Shown here: positions 1 to 9,010 of the stretch, one piece after another
Layout: every line of letters starts with the position of its first letter
Numbering within the stretch: the first letter of the stretch is position 1
NCBI RefSeq assembly: GCF_034006335.1
Contig: NZ_JAWDIQ010000003.1
Strand: one strand, 5' to 3'
DNA: 64,000 bases
From: Paracerasibacillus soli
Lineage (GTDB): Bacteria; Bacillota; Bacilli; Bacillales; Amphibacillaceae
Position numbers and translations under genes: made by a program
The notes under the pieces: model-generated
Told to the model about the DNA's origin: nothing
The model's database searches: none
What the model saw: only the letters and a program-made list of their open reading frames with translations

Positions 1-104
1 AAATTCTCCTTTACAAAACGGTTCTCTCTATCTAATCGGAAGAGATTTTTTTTGTCAAATTTATTTCCTGAAAGTTTTAAAGAAAAAATATGGTAAATAT
101 TTTG

Positions 105-158
105 TTGACAATTATATATATATTATATATAGTACATTACAACAGTAATGCACTATAT
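105..158 (+). promoter_or_regulatory. Promoter with overlapping GntR-type operator palindrome
   Basis: TTGACA (105-110) and TATAGT (128-133) are separated by 17 bp. A near-perfect palindrome with 14-bp arms (127-140 and 145-158, one mismatch, 4-bp centre AACA) covers the -10 region and the start of the transcript. A palindrome over the -10 just ahead of a GntR gene is the usual arrangement for autorepression. The regulatory role is inferred. Confidence 0.7.
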
Positions 159-182
159 CACATGATGTGGGGAGGTGCCGGA

Positions 183-559
183 TTGAAGCTAGATGTGGAT
201 AGTATCAAACCAATTTATATACAGATAGCAGAATGGATTGAAAATAAAATTTTAGAAGGAACCTTTCAACAAGACGAAAAGGTTTTTTCGCAGTATCAAT
301 TAGCGGAGAAGTTTAATATTAACCCAGCGACAGCAGCAAAAGGACTGCATATGCTTTCAGAGGAGGACATTTTGTATACGAAACGGGGTCTCGGTAAGTT
401 TGTAAAAGAAGGAGCAAGGAGCGGATTCGAGATAAACGAATTAATGAAACGTTAGTTGGTTTAATTCACGATTTGGTGAAAGAGGCACGCTATTTAAATG
501 TAAGTGATCAACAATTAATGAACATGATTAAATCTGCAAGTAATCAAGAGGGGGAGTAG
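183..559 (+). CDS. GntR family (YtrA-like) transcriptional regulator, frameshifted
   Basis: A short GntR regulator of about 125 residues with an N-terminal winged helix (PIYIQIAEWIENKILEG, then a helix-turn-helix around QYQLAEKFNINPATAAKG) and only a short C-terminal tail, as in the YtrA subgroup that controls adjacent ABC transporters. I place the start at TTG 183, six bases after GGAGGTG at 171-177, because the N-terminus then matches the family; an upstream ATG at 90 lies before the promoter elements. The frame breaks near 417. One extra G in the GG run restores a tail reading ARERIRDKRINETLVGLIHD and ending at the TAG at 557-559, seven bases before the next gene. It probably represses its own operon through the palindrome at 127-158. 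Confidence 0.8.
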
Positions 560-565
560 GTAAGG

Positions 566-1466
566 ATGGACGTTATATCATGTACGCAAGTTTCGAAATC
601 TTATGCGAATCAACACGCATTGAATCAGTTAACATTTTCTATAAAAGAAGATACTATAACAGGTTTGATTGGTCGAAATGGTGCTGGAAAGACAACGTTA
701 TTAAAAACCCTTGCAGGTTATATTCATGCAACAATGGGGATGTCCAAGTATTTTCTAAAAATCCATTTAATAGCTTACTCGTTTCAGCAAATTTGGTTTA
801 TGTTGATGATCAAATGAGTTTTCAATCGTCTTTAACATTAAAAGAACTGCTACATCAAGGTGAGGTTTTTTATGAAAATTGGGATATGGATTTTGCGATG
901 CGATTGTTTAAATATTTTTCCTTTCATCCAGATGACATACATGAGAATTTATCGAAAGGGAAAAAAAGTACATTTAATATGATCTTTGGCGTAGCTTCCC
1001 GTTGTCCACTTACGATTTTTGATGAACCGACAACAGGAATGGACGCTGCGGTAAGGAAGGACTTTTATCGTGTGCTATTACGTGATTATATCGCCTATCC
1101 ACGAACGATAATTATTTCGAGCCATTATCTAGATGAAATAGAAAATGACTTGAAAATGTTTTATTGCTAGAGCAAGGAAAGAAAATACTTCATATGCCTG
1201 TTGATGAACTAAAAGAGTATGCAATTGAAGTAAGCGGGAATCGTGCACATGTTACACAATGGGCTAATGGATTAGAAATCATTACTGAAACCGGCATCGA
1301 AGAGGATAGTATGACGATTGTTGTGCAGAACAATTTAAAAAAAGAAAAACGGATACAGGGAGAGAAACTTGGATTTGAACTAAAACCTGTAGCTCCGAGT
1401 AACTTGTGTCTTTACTTGACAGATAAGGCGAGGGGAGGAATTGATGATGTCCTTAACTACCGTTAA
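566..1466 (+). CDS. ABC transporter ATP-binding protein, two apparent frameshifts
   Basis: ATPase subunit of an ABC transporter, about 300 residues once the frames are joined. Visible motifs in order are Walker A IGRNGAGKTT, a degenerate signature LSKGKKS, Walker B LTIFDEPTTGMD and the switch histidine in SSHYLDE. The frame changes near 735 (an A lost from AAA before TGGGGATG) and near 1152 (a G lost from TTGGAAAA). Restoring these gives one continuous protein with a typical C-terminal regulatory extension (LLEQGKKI...). The 3' end overlaps the start of the permease gene. With the GntR gene upstream and two membrane proteins downstream it forms a YtrABC-like operon. The substrate cannot be told from the sequence. 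Confidence 0.82.
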
Positions 1467-2187
1467 TTTCTTTGAAGTTGTGAAAAAACAGTATGTATTT
1501 AAGATGAAGTCTTATCGAAGTTTATTCACTTCATTAATCATCACACAGCTTATCGGTATTTTATTTTCGATGGGCGGTGGGGGCTCGATGGGTATTGGTG
1601 GTGGAGATTTTTACGTAAATATTTCCTTTTTGTCTGCTGATATTGTCATTGCCTTTACAATGCTAGCTGTCTTTACATATGGTATTCAATTAACGACAAA
1701 GGCATACAGGTATGATGATTTTACATTTGTAACAAATCGAATGAGTGCATGTATAGCGAATATCTTTTTCCTTTTAAGTATGAGTGTATTTGGAGCAATT
1801 ACTGCAATATTATCCGGAAATTTAATCAAAGTCATTGCGTATTTTATGGAGGATTCAGTAGTTGATATACGTTCATCTATTACAATCATGCAATATGTAT
1901 TTGGTGTAGTTAGTACGATTCTTTTAATCTTTTTATTTAGTACCTTTGGCTATTTTATTGGCGCTATGGTACAACGCCATAAATTATTTATGTTTGTAAT
2001 TCCAACAGTAATTATTGGGGTAATAGTATTTTTTTCAAAATGGGAAATCCAGTTAGTCGTTGAATTTGGAAAGTTCTTCTTCCAGGAAACATTGTTTAGT
2101 TTGTTCGTATTAAAAGTGGGGGTTACAAGTTTACTTTTATTTGCAGTATCTTTCTGGGCGATGAATCGACTGGAGGTGCGAGAATAG
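1444..2187 (+). CDS. ABC transporter permease subunit
   Basis: A hydrophobic protein of about 247 residues with roughly six membrane segments (for example around SLFTSLIITQLIGILFSM, ADIVIAFTMLAVFTYGI, ANIFFLLSMSVFGAITAI, FGVVSTILLIFLFSTFGYF and LFMFVIPTVIIGVIVFF). It follows the ATPase with overlap and is the likely membrane partner. GGAGG at 1434-1438 is best placed for ATG 1444 or 1447; TTG 1441 is too close. A Gly-rich loop (GGGGSMGIGGG) after the first segment is unusual but within the coding frame. The next gene begins directly after the stop. Family assignment rests on context and topology. Confidence 0.7.
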   Translation: MMSLTTVNFFEVVKKQYVFKMKSYRSLFTSLIITQLIGILFSMGGGGSMGIGGGDFYVNISFLSADIVIAFTMLAVFTYGIQLTTKAYRYDDFTFVTNRMSACIANIFFLLSMSVFGAITAILSGNLIKVIAYFMEDSVVDIRSSITIMQYVFGVVSTILLIFLFSTFGYFIGAMVQRHKLFMFVIPTVIIGVIVFFSKWEIQLVVEFGKFFFQETLFSLFVLKVGVTSLLLFAVSFWAMNRLEVRE

Positions 2188-2934
2188 ATGTCAGATATTT
2201 TTATCCAACTGCTATATTTATTCATCATCTTAAGTATTATCATTGGAATAGTAATACTATTCACAGGTAAAATCTTAAAACTAAAAAAGTTACGTCATAA
2301 AAATATTGGAATTATTACTTATGTTGCGATATTACTTATTGCCACGATTATTACCCCGTTTTTGCCGGAGAAATTGCACAATAATCAAATAAAAGTAATG
2401 AAAGAGCCAATCTCGAATTCTGAAATGAGTTTATACGAGCTTGCTCACAAAGGGAACTTTTCTACAGTAGCTGAAAAATATTTAATAAAATCATGGAGCT
2501 TTCCAATCAGTAATGAACGCGTAAAGTTAACTTTTAGTGGGGATTCATATATTAATTATGATATTGGGATAAGTAAAACAGATAAAGTGGAAGTAAGATA
2601 TTATCGTACACCAATTATAATAAATGGTCACATAGAAGTTTCGATTTCGGAAGATGTGTCTATCTCTCATGTATTAATGAAAGATAATAACCTACAGATC
2701 CAAAATCCAAATGAACAGACTATTTCAATTGTGGGAATGACTAATGAGTTTCCTTTTACACCGTATAGTTTTAAAGAAACATTAGATAAAGAGGGAGTAA
2801 CGGAGGAATTTACGGTTGACGACGATGATACAAGTTTTTTAGGGGGGACATCTGTAAGTGGCGGAGACAGTCTAATGTACATTTTAGTTCCTAAAAATGT
2901 CTCAATTGATTTGGATGAAGAGGAATTTGAATGA
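2188..2934 (+). CDS. Membrane-anchored protein of unknown function, last gene of the ABC operon
   Basis: 248 residues, starting with ATG at the base after the permease stop. Two strongly hydrophobic segments lie at about residues 5-27 and 40-58, followed by an outward-facing domain rich in beta-strand-type sequence with several Asn and Asp residues and an acidic C-terminus ending in EEEFE. I do not recognise the family. Position and lack of spacing suggest it is co-transcribed with the ABC transporter and may be an accessory or sensory subunit. Confidence 0.65.
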   Translation: MSDIFIQLLYLFIILSIIIGIVILFTGKILKLKKLRHKNIGIITYVAILLIATIITPFLPEKLHNNQIKVMKEPISNSEMSLYELAHKGNFSTVAEKYLIKSWSFPISNERVKLTFSGDSYINYDIGISKTDKVEVRYYRTPIIINGHIEVSISEDVSISHVLMKDNNLQIQNPNEQTISIVGMTNEFPFTPYSFKETLDKEGVTEEFTVDDDDTSFLGGTSVSGGDSLMYILVPKNVSIDLDEEEFE

Positions 2935-2971
2935 GACTTAAGATAATCTACTAAATAAACGCTTGCTAGCT

Positions 2972-3028
2972 GTTGAACTGCACCCTAATTGTTGGACACA
3001 ATCTAACATTAGAGGTGCTTTATATATG
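2972..3028. mobile_element. Possible end remnant of an IS3-family element
   Basis: The stretch beginning GAACTGCACCC and containing TTGTTGGACAC resembles the terminal region of IS3/IS150-type insertion sequences, but no transposase reading frame follows. It would be a fragment only. This is pattern memory, not an alignment. Confidence 0.3.
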
Positions 3029-3221
3029 CATGGACATATAACAGCTTAGAGTAAGGTATCTGTGACATTCTTAAACTTTCCAGTATGAATGTACGGAAAT
3101 TGTTTGGCACATACGCACAGAAATTTTTAATCAATAAAATAAAATAGACCATCCCTCTCGGGCATAATTTCCGTTAATCGCCAAATACTAAAACAAATGC
3201 TATATCGAAAGGGCGATTGAA

Positions 3222-3629
3222 ATGGATCATTTGAAAATACTTGGTATTAAATTTGCGGCAATTTTTATTACAGTTCTATCATTATTTGGGATCTTTAATC
3301 ATGCATCGCTAATGAGTTTATTTTGGATGGGGGTTATTACGACCGTTGTATCCTACCTTATTGGTGATATGATCATTTTAAGAAGGTTTGGTAATATTGC
3401 AGCAACAATTGCGGACTTCGGCCTCGTTTTTCTCACATTATGGTTCTTATCAGCAACGTTTATTGGGACAGCACATCATATTTTACCGATATCTTTTTTA
3501 TCAGCTTTCTTTATTACTTGTGTGGAGATGTTTGTACATGGGTATATTCGTAACCACCTTTCAGAAACGGAACGCAACGACCGCGGTACATTCAGTCAAT
3601 TCCAGAACAGAACTTGGGGAGGAACATGA
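3222..3629 (+). CDS. DUF2512 (YndM-like) membrane protein
   Basis: 135 residues with four membrane segments and the family pattern of a leading charged helix (HLKILGIKF) followed by GxxxYLIGDMIILRRFGN. It belongs to the DUF2512 group typified by B. subtilis YndM, whose role is unknown; many homologues occur in spore formers. AAGGGCG precedes ATG 3222. The tail may carry a frame error: in the +1 frame the end reads LGEEHDVEEEK and stops at 3648, an acidic tail that looks more natural than the RTWGGT tail in the listed frame. Confidence 0.75.
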   Translation: MDHLKILGIKFAAIFITVLSLFGIFNHASLMSLFWMGVITTVVSYLIGDMIILRRFGNIAATIADFGLVFLTLWFLSATFIGTAHHILPISFLSAFFITCVEMFVHGYIRNHLSETERNDRGTFSQFQNRTWGGT

Positions 3630-3672
3630 TGTTGAAGAAGAAAAGTGATTTATTTCATTGAAAAATAGGGTT

Positions 3673-3780
3673 GGGACAATAAGGGTCTGACCCCCCTCGT
3701 CAACTACTATGACCAGTAAAAAACTAATTGTTTCATACTAAATGTAGTAGTTGAGGGGTCTGACACTTTGGTTTTGTCCC
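3673..3780. repeat. 108-bp dispersed palindromic repeat, copy A
   Basis: Bounded by GGGACAA (3673-3679) and its complement TTGTCCC (3774-3780). Inside, GGGTCTGACCCC and TCAACTACTA on the left pair with TAGTAGTTGA and GGGGTCTGAC on the right, so the whole unit folds into one long hairpin. A diverged copy in the opposite orientation lies at 28241-28345. It sits between the ends of two convergent genes and could act as a terminator. Confidence 0.75.
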
Positions 3781-3789
3781 TGTACCATC

Positions 3790-5058
3790 TTAAAATCCTA
3801 CACGACCGATGTTCTCTTCATCCAAATCCCAATCTTGTTTCTTTGTCTTTCGCTGATTTTCAAGTAAATCATCCACAATTTTCTCAATTTGAATTTCCTG
3901 ATCATAATGCCATTGTAAGGCAATGGACATGTATACTTCATTTAATTGAGAGATAGATAAGCCCTTCGTCTTTTTCACTAATAACTCCATTTGATTCATG
4001 TCTAGAAACTTTTCTAATCCTTTATTGTGTAAATAGCTTTTACGTAAATCATCATTTGGCTGCTTAATTTCATATGCACGGTCAAAACGCCCTGCACGGT
4101 TAATTAAGGCAGGATCAATTTTTTCAGGATAGTTTGTTGTTCCAATTAAAAAGATACCTTCTTTTGAAGTTGCTCCATCTAGTGCATTTAAAAACGCAGA
4201 ACGAGCATAGTCAGGCATGGATTCGATATCTTCAATAACGAGAACCATAGGTGCCATTTTTGTTACAGTAGAAAATACTTCTTGAATGGAATAACTAGAT
4301 GTATTTTCGGTTATTTGCCAATAGACAGTAGGTGCGGCAACACTGCCTGCAATTGATTTCACTAATGTTGTTTTGCCATTTCCTGGGCTACCATATAATA
4401 AAATCCCACGTTTATACGGGATATCATATTCTCTAAAAAATGCTCCACTTTTTAAGAAGAACTCATCAATGGAGCGGAATATATCTGTTTTGATGTTTTC
4501 TTCCAATAATACATCTTCACGGTGAATTTGTTGTGTGATTTTTTCACGAGTTTTTATTAATCCATCATCCGTGTCTGTAAAGACTGAAATCCCCTTTAAC
4601 ATCGCTTGACGTTGTTTTTCTAATAAATAGTTCAAAAATTTTAATAGGCTTTGGTCGTCACTTGCAAATAAGAAATTTTCCTCGAAATCTTCATGGCTTT
4701 GATAGATTGGCATCTTTACTAATGCGACGTCAAACTTTGGAAAATAAAAGATATTATTTTCAATTGATGGTTGGACCGTATAGTTTTCCACGACTGTATA
4801 ACGAAATGTTGCGACACTGACATTATCATAAATACTACATATATGTACGATATCGGAGTCGTTTTGCATGATCATCTGTTCAGCAGCTTCAAATACTTGG
4901 TCCATCTCCATGTCCGATTGATAGAGTTTGAAATGCAAACCGGTTTGTTCTTGTAATATGTTTTTAACTTTTTGTACAGCTGTTGCATAATCATTATAAT
5001 GTGGATTTGCTTCTTTGTTTAAATGGTGTGATTGAAAAATAGCTTGTTTTTGTTTCAT
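3790..5058 (-). CDS. AAA family ATPase (YjoB/BCS1-like)
   Basis: 422 residues. The first ~215 have no obvious motif. The AAA module follows: Walker A YGSPGNGKTT near residues 222-231, Walker B VLVIEDIES near 272-280, sensor-1 GTTN near 306-309, and arginine fingers in NRAGRFDR near 320-327. Length and layout resemble B. subtilis YjoB, a stress-related AAA protein with chaperone-like activity, but I cannot confirm orthology. No membrane segment is visible, so it is probably cytosolic. It is transcribed alone, with a hairpin repeat on each side. The open frame is intact. Confidence 0.8.
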   Translation of the reverse strand: MKQKQAIFQSHHLNKEANPHYNDYATAVQKVKNILQEQTGLHFKLYQSDMEMDQVFEAAEQMIMQNDSDIVHICSIYDNVSVATFRYTVVENYTVQPSIENNIFYFPKFDVALVKMPIYQSHEDFEENFLFASDDQSLLKFLNYLLEKQRQAMLKGISVFTDTDDGLIKTREKITQQIHREDVLLEENIKTDIFRSIDEFFLKSGAFFREYDIPYKRGILLYGSPGNGKTTLVKSIAGSVAAPTVYWQITENTSSYSIQEVFSTVTKMAPMVLVIEDIESMPDYARSAFLNALDGATSKEGIFLIGTTNYPEKIDPALINRAGRFDRAYEIKQPNDDLRKSYLHNKGLEKFLDMNQMELLVKKTKGLSISQLNEVYMSIALQWHYDQEIQIEKIVDDLLENQRKTKKQDWDLDEENIGRVGF

Positions 5059-5124
5059 AAAAGTACCTCTTTACTTTAGTATTAGAAAGTGTTTTTGAAA
5101 ATACATTGTTTCATAACAATAGAA

Positions 5125-5882
5125 CCAAACTGTCTCGTAACGTGCTAGGTTGTTTTCCGCTACGGACCGTTGCTTTCCGCGGGCAACGCTTCAACTTCCG
5201 ACGTACAGGAAGTACTAGTGCAGGTGTTGCAACAGGACGTTGCGAAATTAACCTGCCTTGCCCCAACACTGGGGTATGCCGACGTTGGCCGCAAAGGCCT
5301 TATTTAGTCGGCCCTCCTTAAATTTTTTCCTGTGGGGTTTCCGACGCACAGGACGTGCTAGCGCAGGCGTTACCACAGGACGTGGTGAACTTAGCCCTGC
5401 GTTCACCTGTTGCTTTTCCCGCAGGACAAGGAAATCTACGATAGCAAAACATCGCACGATAAAATGCGGTCTTTGCATTTTTGAGGAGTCAACGGTCCTC
5501 CGCTCCAAACAACCGCCGTGATTATGCGAGTCAATCTTTGTAAGTCTTATTACGAAAAACTACACTACGGGGAATAGATTTTCAGCTCTTAACTATACCA
5601 TTCAATAAACTAGTAAAAAATCAGCTCTGGATAAAGATACCTACACCAGCGGAGGAAAAACACGGAGACTCGAAAAAGATAAAACGTCTTTTCCTCGTAC
5701 GATGTCATGCTGCCGAAGCGTTCCTTGTCCTGCGGGAGGTCGGCTAAAATCGGTCACGTCCTGTCGCTACGCCTTCATGACCAACGTCCTGTTGGCCCGA
5801 GGCTCATCAGCCGCCCGCGGAAAGCGCAGTGTTTTTCCGGAGCGATATTAGTGAGGTAAGTTTTCACTACTGAACAGTTTGG
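5125..5882. repeat. Hairpin-rich mosaic element, copy 1 (Bacillaceae-1 RNA-like GTCCT loops, terminal inverted repeats)
   Basis: The ends are CCAAACTGT (5125-5133) and its exact complement ACAGTTTGG (5874-5882). The interior is clearly GC-richer than its surroundings. Hairpins share a pentaloop while stems differ and stay paired: GCAAC-AGGAC-GTTGC (5229-5243), GCAC-AGGAC-GTGC (5346-5358), ACCAC-AGGAC-GTGGT (5372-5386), GTAC-AGGAA-GTAC (5205-5217), and in the right half CCAAC-GTCCT-GTTGG (5781-5795). The left half shows AGGAC and the right half GTCCT on the + strand, so the two halves face opposite ways. The known Bacillaceae-1 RNA motif has RUCCU terminal loops, which GTCCT fits. No transposase is encoded. 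A second copy, inverted, lies at 18017-18768. Confidence 0.8.
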
Positions 5883-5992
5883 GTCAACGCTGAATGAGAC
5901 GATGATGCGAAAGGGATATCAAAGGATATTGTTGTTAATAGTCGTTATCATATCATATTAAAATGTTGGTGAATATATATTTTAGGCAAAAA

Positions 5993-6020
5993 GGTGAGTT
6001 GCTTAGAATGCAACTCATCC
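5993..6020 (-). terminator. Rho-independent terminator of the AI-2E family gene
   Basis: On the minus strand GATGAGTTGC-ATTCTAA-GCAACTCA is followed by CCTTTTTG, directly after the stop of the upstream gene. Confidence 0.75.
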
Positions 6021-6024
6021 TATT

Positions 6025-7194
6025 TTATGATAATTTATTTTTCTTTAATTCATATGTTCCATGTTCATCACCAAAATAACGGTTATAGCGAATTTTAAAC
6101 TTCCCATAGAGATATTGGACTAATACTTTTAAGATTGCATATCCCGGAATACCTAAGATTACGCCGATAAGTCCGAATAAATTACCTGCGACAAGTAAGA
6201 CAATCATAATTGTGAGCGGATGGATTTTCATTGTCCGTCCCATAATATTTGGTGAAATTAAATGTCCTTCTAAAAATTGTACAGCCGCCCAAACAATTGC
6301 TAGTTTAACTAACATGAATGGTGAATGAACAATTGCAATAATGATAGCCGGTGAAATGGCTATTATTGGGCCAAGATATGGTACAACGCTTGTTACGGAT
6401 GCGGTAATTGCTAAAATGATGGCATAATCAAGACCGATAATAAGATAACCGATATATAAGAGAATACCAATACATAATGCAACAATAATTTGTCCGCGAA
6501 TATAGGAACCAACTTGGACATCCATGTTTTTTAAAATATGATCTGCATCTTTACGAAATTTAGGTGGCAGTAGGCGTAAACAATATTGTTTAAACTTTGC
6601 ACTATCTTTTAATAGGAAGAATAGAATAAACGGAAATGTAAATATCGCGATAAAAACATGTGTAAGTGTGTTCGCTACATTCCGGATACCTTCTAATGCG
6701 CCACCAACATAAGCACCAATTTTACTAGAAATATCAGATAGGTTTGCGACAACCCAGTCATACCCCTCGTCATAGTAAGGCCCAAATATGGATTGATCAA
6801 TCCAACCACGGAAATTTTCACTCATCTGCTGGACGAAAACTGGAAAATTAACAATTAAGTCATTTATTTGTGTTTCGATTGTTGGGGCTACAAGCATCGT
6901 AATACTAGTAATAATTCCTGCGATACCAAGAATGATGATGAGGATCCCCCAAATGCGCTTAATACGTGCCTTCTCAAGTAAGTTAACAATAGGATTTATT
7001 AAGTAATAAGCAATAAAAGCTAGTATAGTAGGCGCTGCAACTGTCGATAATATTACAATAAAAGGATGGAAAATGAATGATATTTTATTATATATATAAA
7101 TAACAATCCCTAATAGAATAAGTACGAGTAATCCAAAAACTAAATTTCGACCACCGAGGAATTGCATAAATTGGGTTTCAAGTTTACTTTTCAT
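6025..7194 (-). CDS. AI-2E family transporter (PerM/YdbI-like)
   Basis: 389 residues with about eight membrane segments in the pattern of the AI-2E exporter family (former UPF0118): paired N-terminal helices, a long hydrophilic insert around QTQINDLIVNFPVFVQQM, then ITASVTSVVPYLGPIIAISPAIII and a C-terminal LIGVILGIPGYAILKVL. Members export small signals or act as Na+/H+ antiporters; the substrate here is unknown. AAGGAGAG sits just before ATG 7194, so I prefer this start to the one five codons upstream. The gene is followed by its own terminator. Confidence 0.85.
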   Translation of the reverse strand: MKSKLETQFMQFLGGRNLVFGLLVLILLGIVIYIYNKISFIFHPFIVILSTVAAPTILAFIAYYLINPIVNLLEKARIKRIWGILIIILGIAGIITSITMLVAPTIETQINDLIVNFPVFVQQMSENFRGWIDQSIFGPYYDEGYDWVVANLSDISSKIGAYVGGALEGIRNVANTLTHVFIAIFTFPFILFFLLKDSAKFKQYCLRLLPPKFRKDADHILKNMDVQVGSYIRGQIIVALCIGILLYIGYLIIGLDYAIILAITASVTSVVPYLGPIIAISPAIIIAIVHSPFMLVKLAIVWAAVQFLEGHLISPNIMGRTMKIHPLTIMIVLLVAGNLFGLIGVILGIPGYAILKVLVQYLYGKFKIRYNRYFGDEHGTYELKKNKLS

Positions 7195-7307
7195 ATGTCT
7201 CTCCTTCACTCCGAATACAAATACTAGTGTTATTAGTATTATAGATGAAAAGAAAAAAAATAACCATGCTAAATCACACTAACTTTGCAGAATATAAAAA
7301 CAAATGA

Positions 7308-7330
7308 AAAAGGCCCCCTCAGGGACCCTT
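7308..7330 (-). terminator. Terminator of the MFS gene
   Basis: The minus strand reads GGGTCCCTGAGGGGGCC followed by TTTTTC immediately after the MFS stop codon. Confidence 0.6.
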
Positions 7331-7332
7331 GG

Positions 7333-8504
7333 TTATGCGCGATTCAGTTTATGTTTATCTTTGGAAAATAAATTGTCATAAATTGAAATGACAGCCGTGA
7401 CTAATGATAGAGCAACCAAAATACCTCCGACAGTTGCATTGTGTACAACAGATACCTTTTCAACCACAAGTCCACCTATAAAGGAACCAAATGCGATTCC
7501 GAAATGGAGTGATGAATTACTTAAGCTCTGCTGAATATCCGATGTCTCAGGAGAGGCCTCAATGAGATAACTTTGCATTGCTGGTGAAATAGCCCAACTC
7601 ATCACGCCCCAAATAACCATTACAAATAAAAATAGTGAAAGTGAAAATGTGATATATGGAATAATAAATAATGCACATATAAAGGTAATGATAACAGAGA
7701 TAATCGTTCGTTTATGTCCGAAAATATCTGCAAGTGTGCCGCCAATTCCGCCGCCACTTACTGCTGCAATACCAAATATTAAATAGATTGTACTAACCCA
7801 TGTACCAGAAACACCCATAACTGATTTCAAAAAAGGTGTTAAATATGCGTAAAGTGTCGTATGGCCAGCTAAAAATAAAAACGTTGTAAAATGCGCAAAG
7901 GTAATTTTACGCCCCTTTAATGTAGCAAGCTGTGCTTTTAGTGGGATGGATGGCTTTGGTTCTACTCGATCCATAAAGAAAAACACCCCTATAATGGATA
8001 GAATAGTAAGGAAGCTGATTAAAATAAATGGCGCACGCCAACCAAATGAGTTTCCTAAAACTAAACCGAGCGGAACCCCTAATACAAGCGAGCCACTAAC
8101 CCCCATTGAGACAAGGCCGATTGCTCGTCCACGATATTTAGGACTAACTAAAGTAGGAGCCATCACCAAGCATAAAATAATTAATAGCGCTCCACTTAGC
8201 GCTGAAATAACGCGACCAATAAATACCGCCTGATATGTCGTGCTTAAGACGGTAACAATATTACCAACTAGAAAGATAAATAAGGAAATAAGTGTTAGCT
8301 TTTTCCGTTCTATGTTCGCTGTAAGAACAAGTAGCATTGGTCCAGCAATAGCGAATACTAATGAAAAAATCGTAATCAAAAATCCTGCTACACCAATCGT
8401 TACATGTAGATCAGCTGCAACTAAGTCTAAGATTCCACCAATAATAAGTTCTACCATACCTACTATAAATGAAACAATCATTAAAAAATATACTGTTTAT
8501 CCAT
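7333..8504 (-). CDS. MFS transporter (DHA1-type drug/sugar efflux), apparent frameshift at N-terminus
   Basis: About 390 residues with twelve predicted membrane segments. Signs of the DHA1 efflux branch include the loop-2/3 region ANIERKKL, the GRVISALSGA helix and the SPKYRGRAIGLVSMGVSGSLVLGVPLG motif-C region. The intact frame starts at 8481, inside membrane helix 1. On the minus strand an ATG at 8504 with AAAGGCG upstream reads MDKQYIF and then stops in a run of six T. One extra T joins it to LMIVSFIVGMVELI, giving a complete first helix. The substrate is not deducible; the family exports drugs, sugars or amino acids by proton exchange. Confidence 0.82.
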
Positions 8505-9010
8505 TATATGACGCCTTTCTAAATATATAAGAATGTATAAAAGTGAACTGGTTGTAAGATCCCGATATCAATAATCCGTGGAGCTCTAGACAGGATAAGT
8601 TGGAGAATCAATAAGAACCAGTAAAATCCATGTTTGCTCATGTCTGAACAACCTTAACTAATTGATGCTTTACTTTATATTGTATTTAGTTGCAGTAGTT
8701 TAATTCTACTACACATATTGGCTTTAGATGAAGTTACATAAGTAACAATTAAATACCTTCATGATTAATTTCTATCATCTGTAAGATATTTCAAACCTAT
8801 ACAAGTTTAAACGTATTTTCATGTAAATACAAGTAGTTATGTTAACTTGTATCGGTTGTGTTCAGCACAATCTATTTTACAGGGAAGGAACGATGGAAAG
8901 GAAAAAATAAAATATATCTGCTATACTAAATATATTACGATAACATGAAAAAGCCCGGATAGTTTTCTTGAAAAAACCCAAACCTATGTTTCCAAAAGGA
9001 GGAGCAATCA
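8505..9010. other. 506-bp intergenic region, no gene seen
   Basis: AT-rich, between a leftward MFS gene and the rightward YisP-like gene. It must hold both promoters. I see no convincing open frame, riboswitch or repeat beyond the ribosome site AAAGGAGGAG before 9011. Confidence 0.5.

Noticed and set aside
183..1466. Genuine pseudogenisation of the first ABC operon
   Set aside because: The same one-base homopolymer breaks occur in essential genes across the window, so sequencing error is the better explanation.
5106..5521. Several open frames of 71-87 codons on both strands
   Set aside because: They lie in the GC-rich palindromic element, mirror each other on opposite strands, lack ribosome sites, and the same frames recur in the copy at 18.4-18.8 kb.
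7946..8530. Two plus-strand open frames of ~95 codons
   Set aside because: Antisense shadows of the MFS membrane helices; no ribosome sites.
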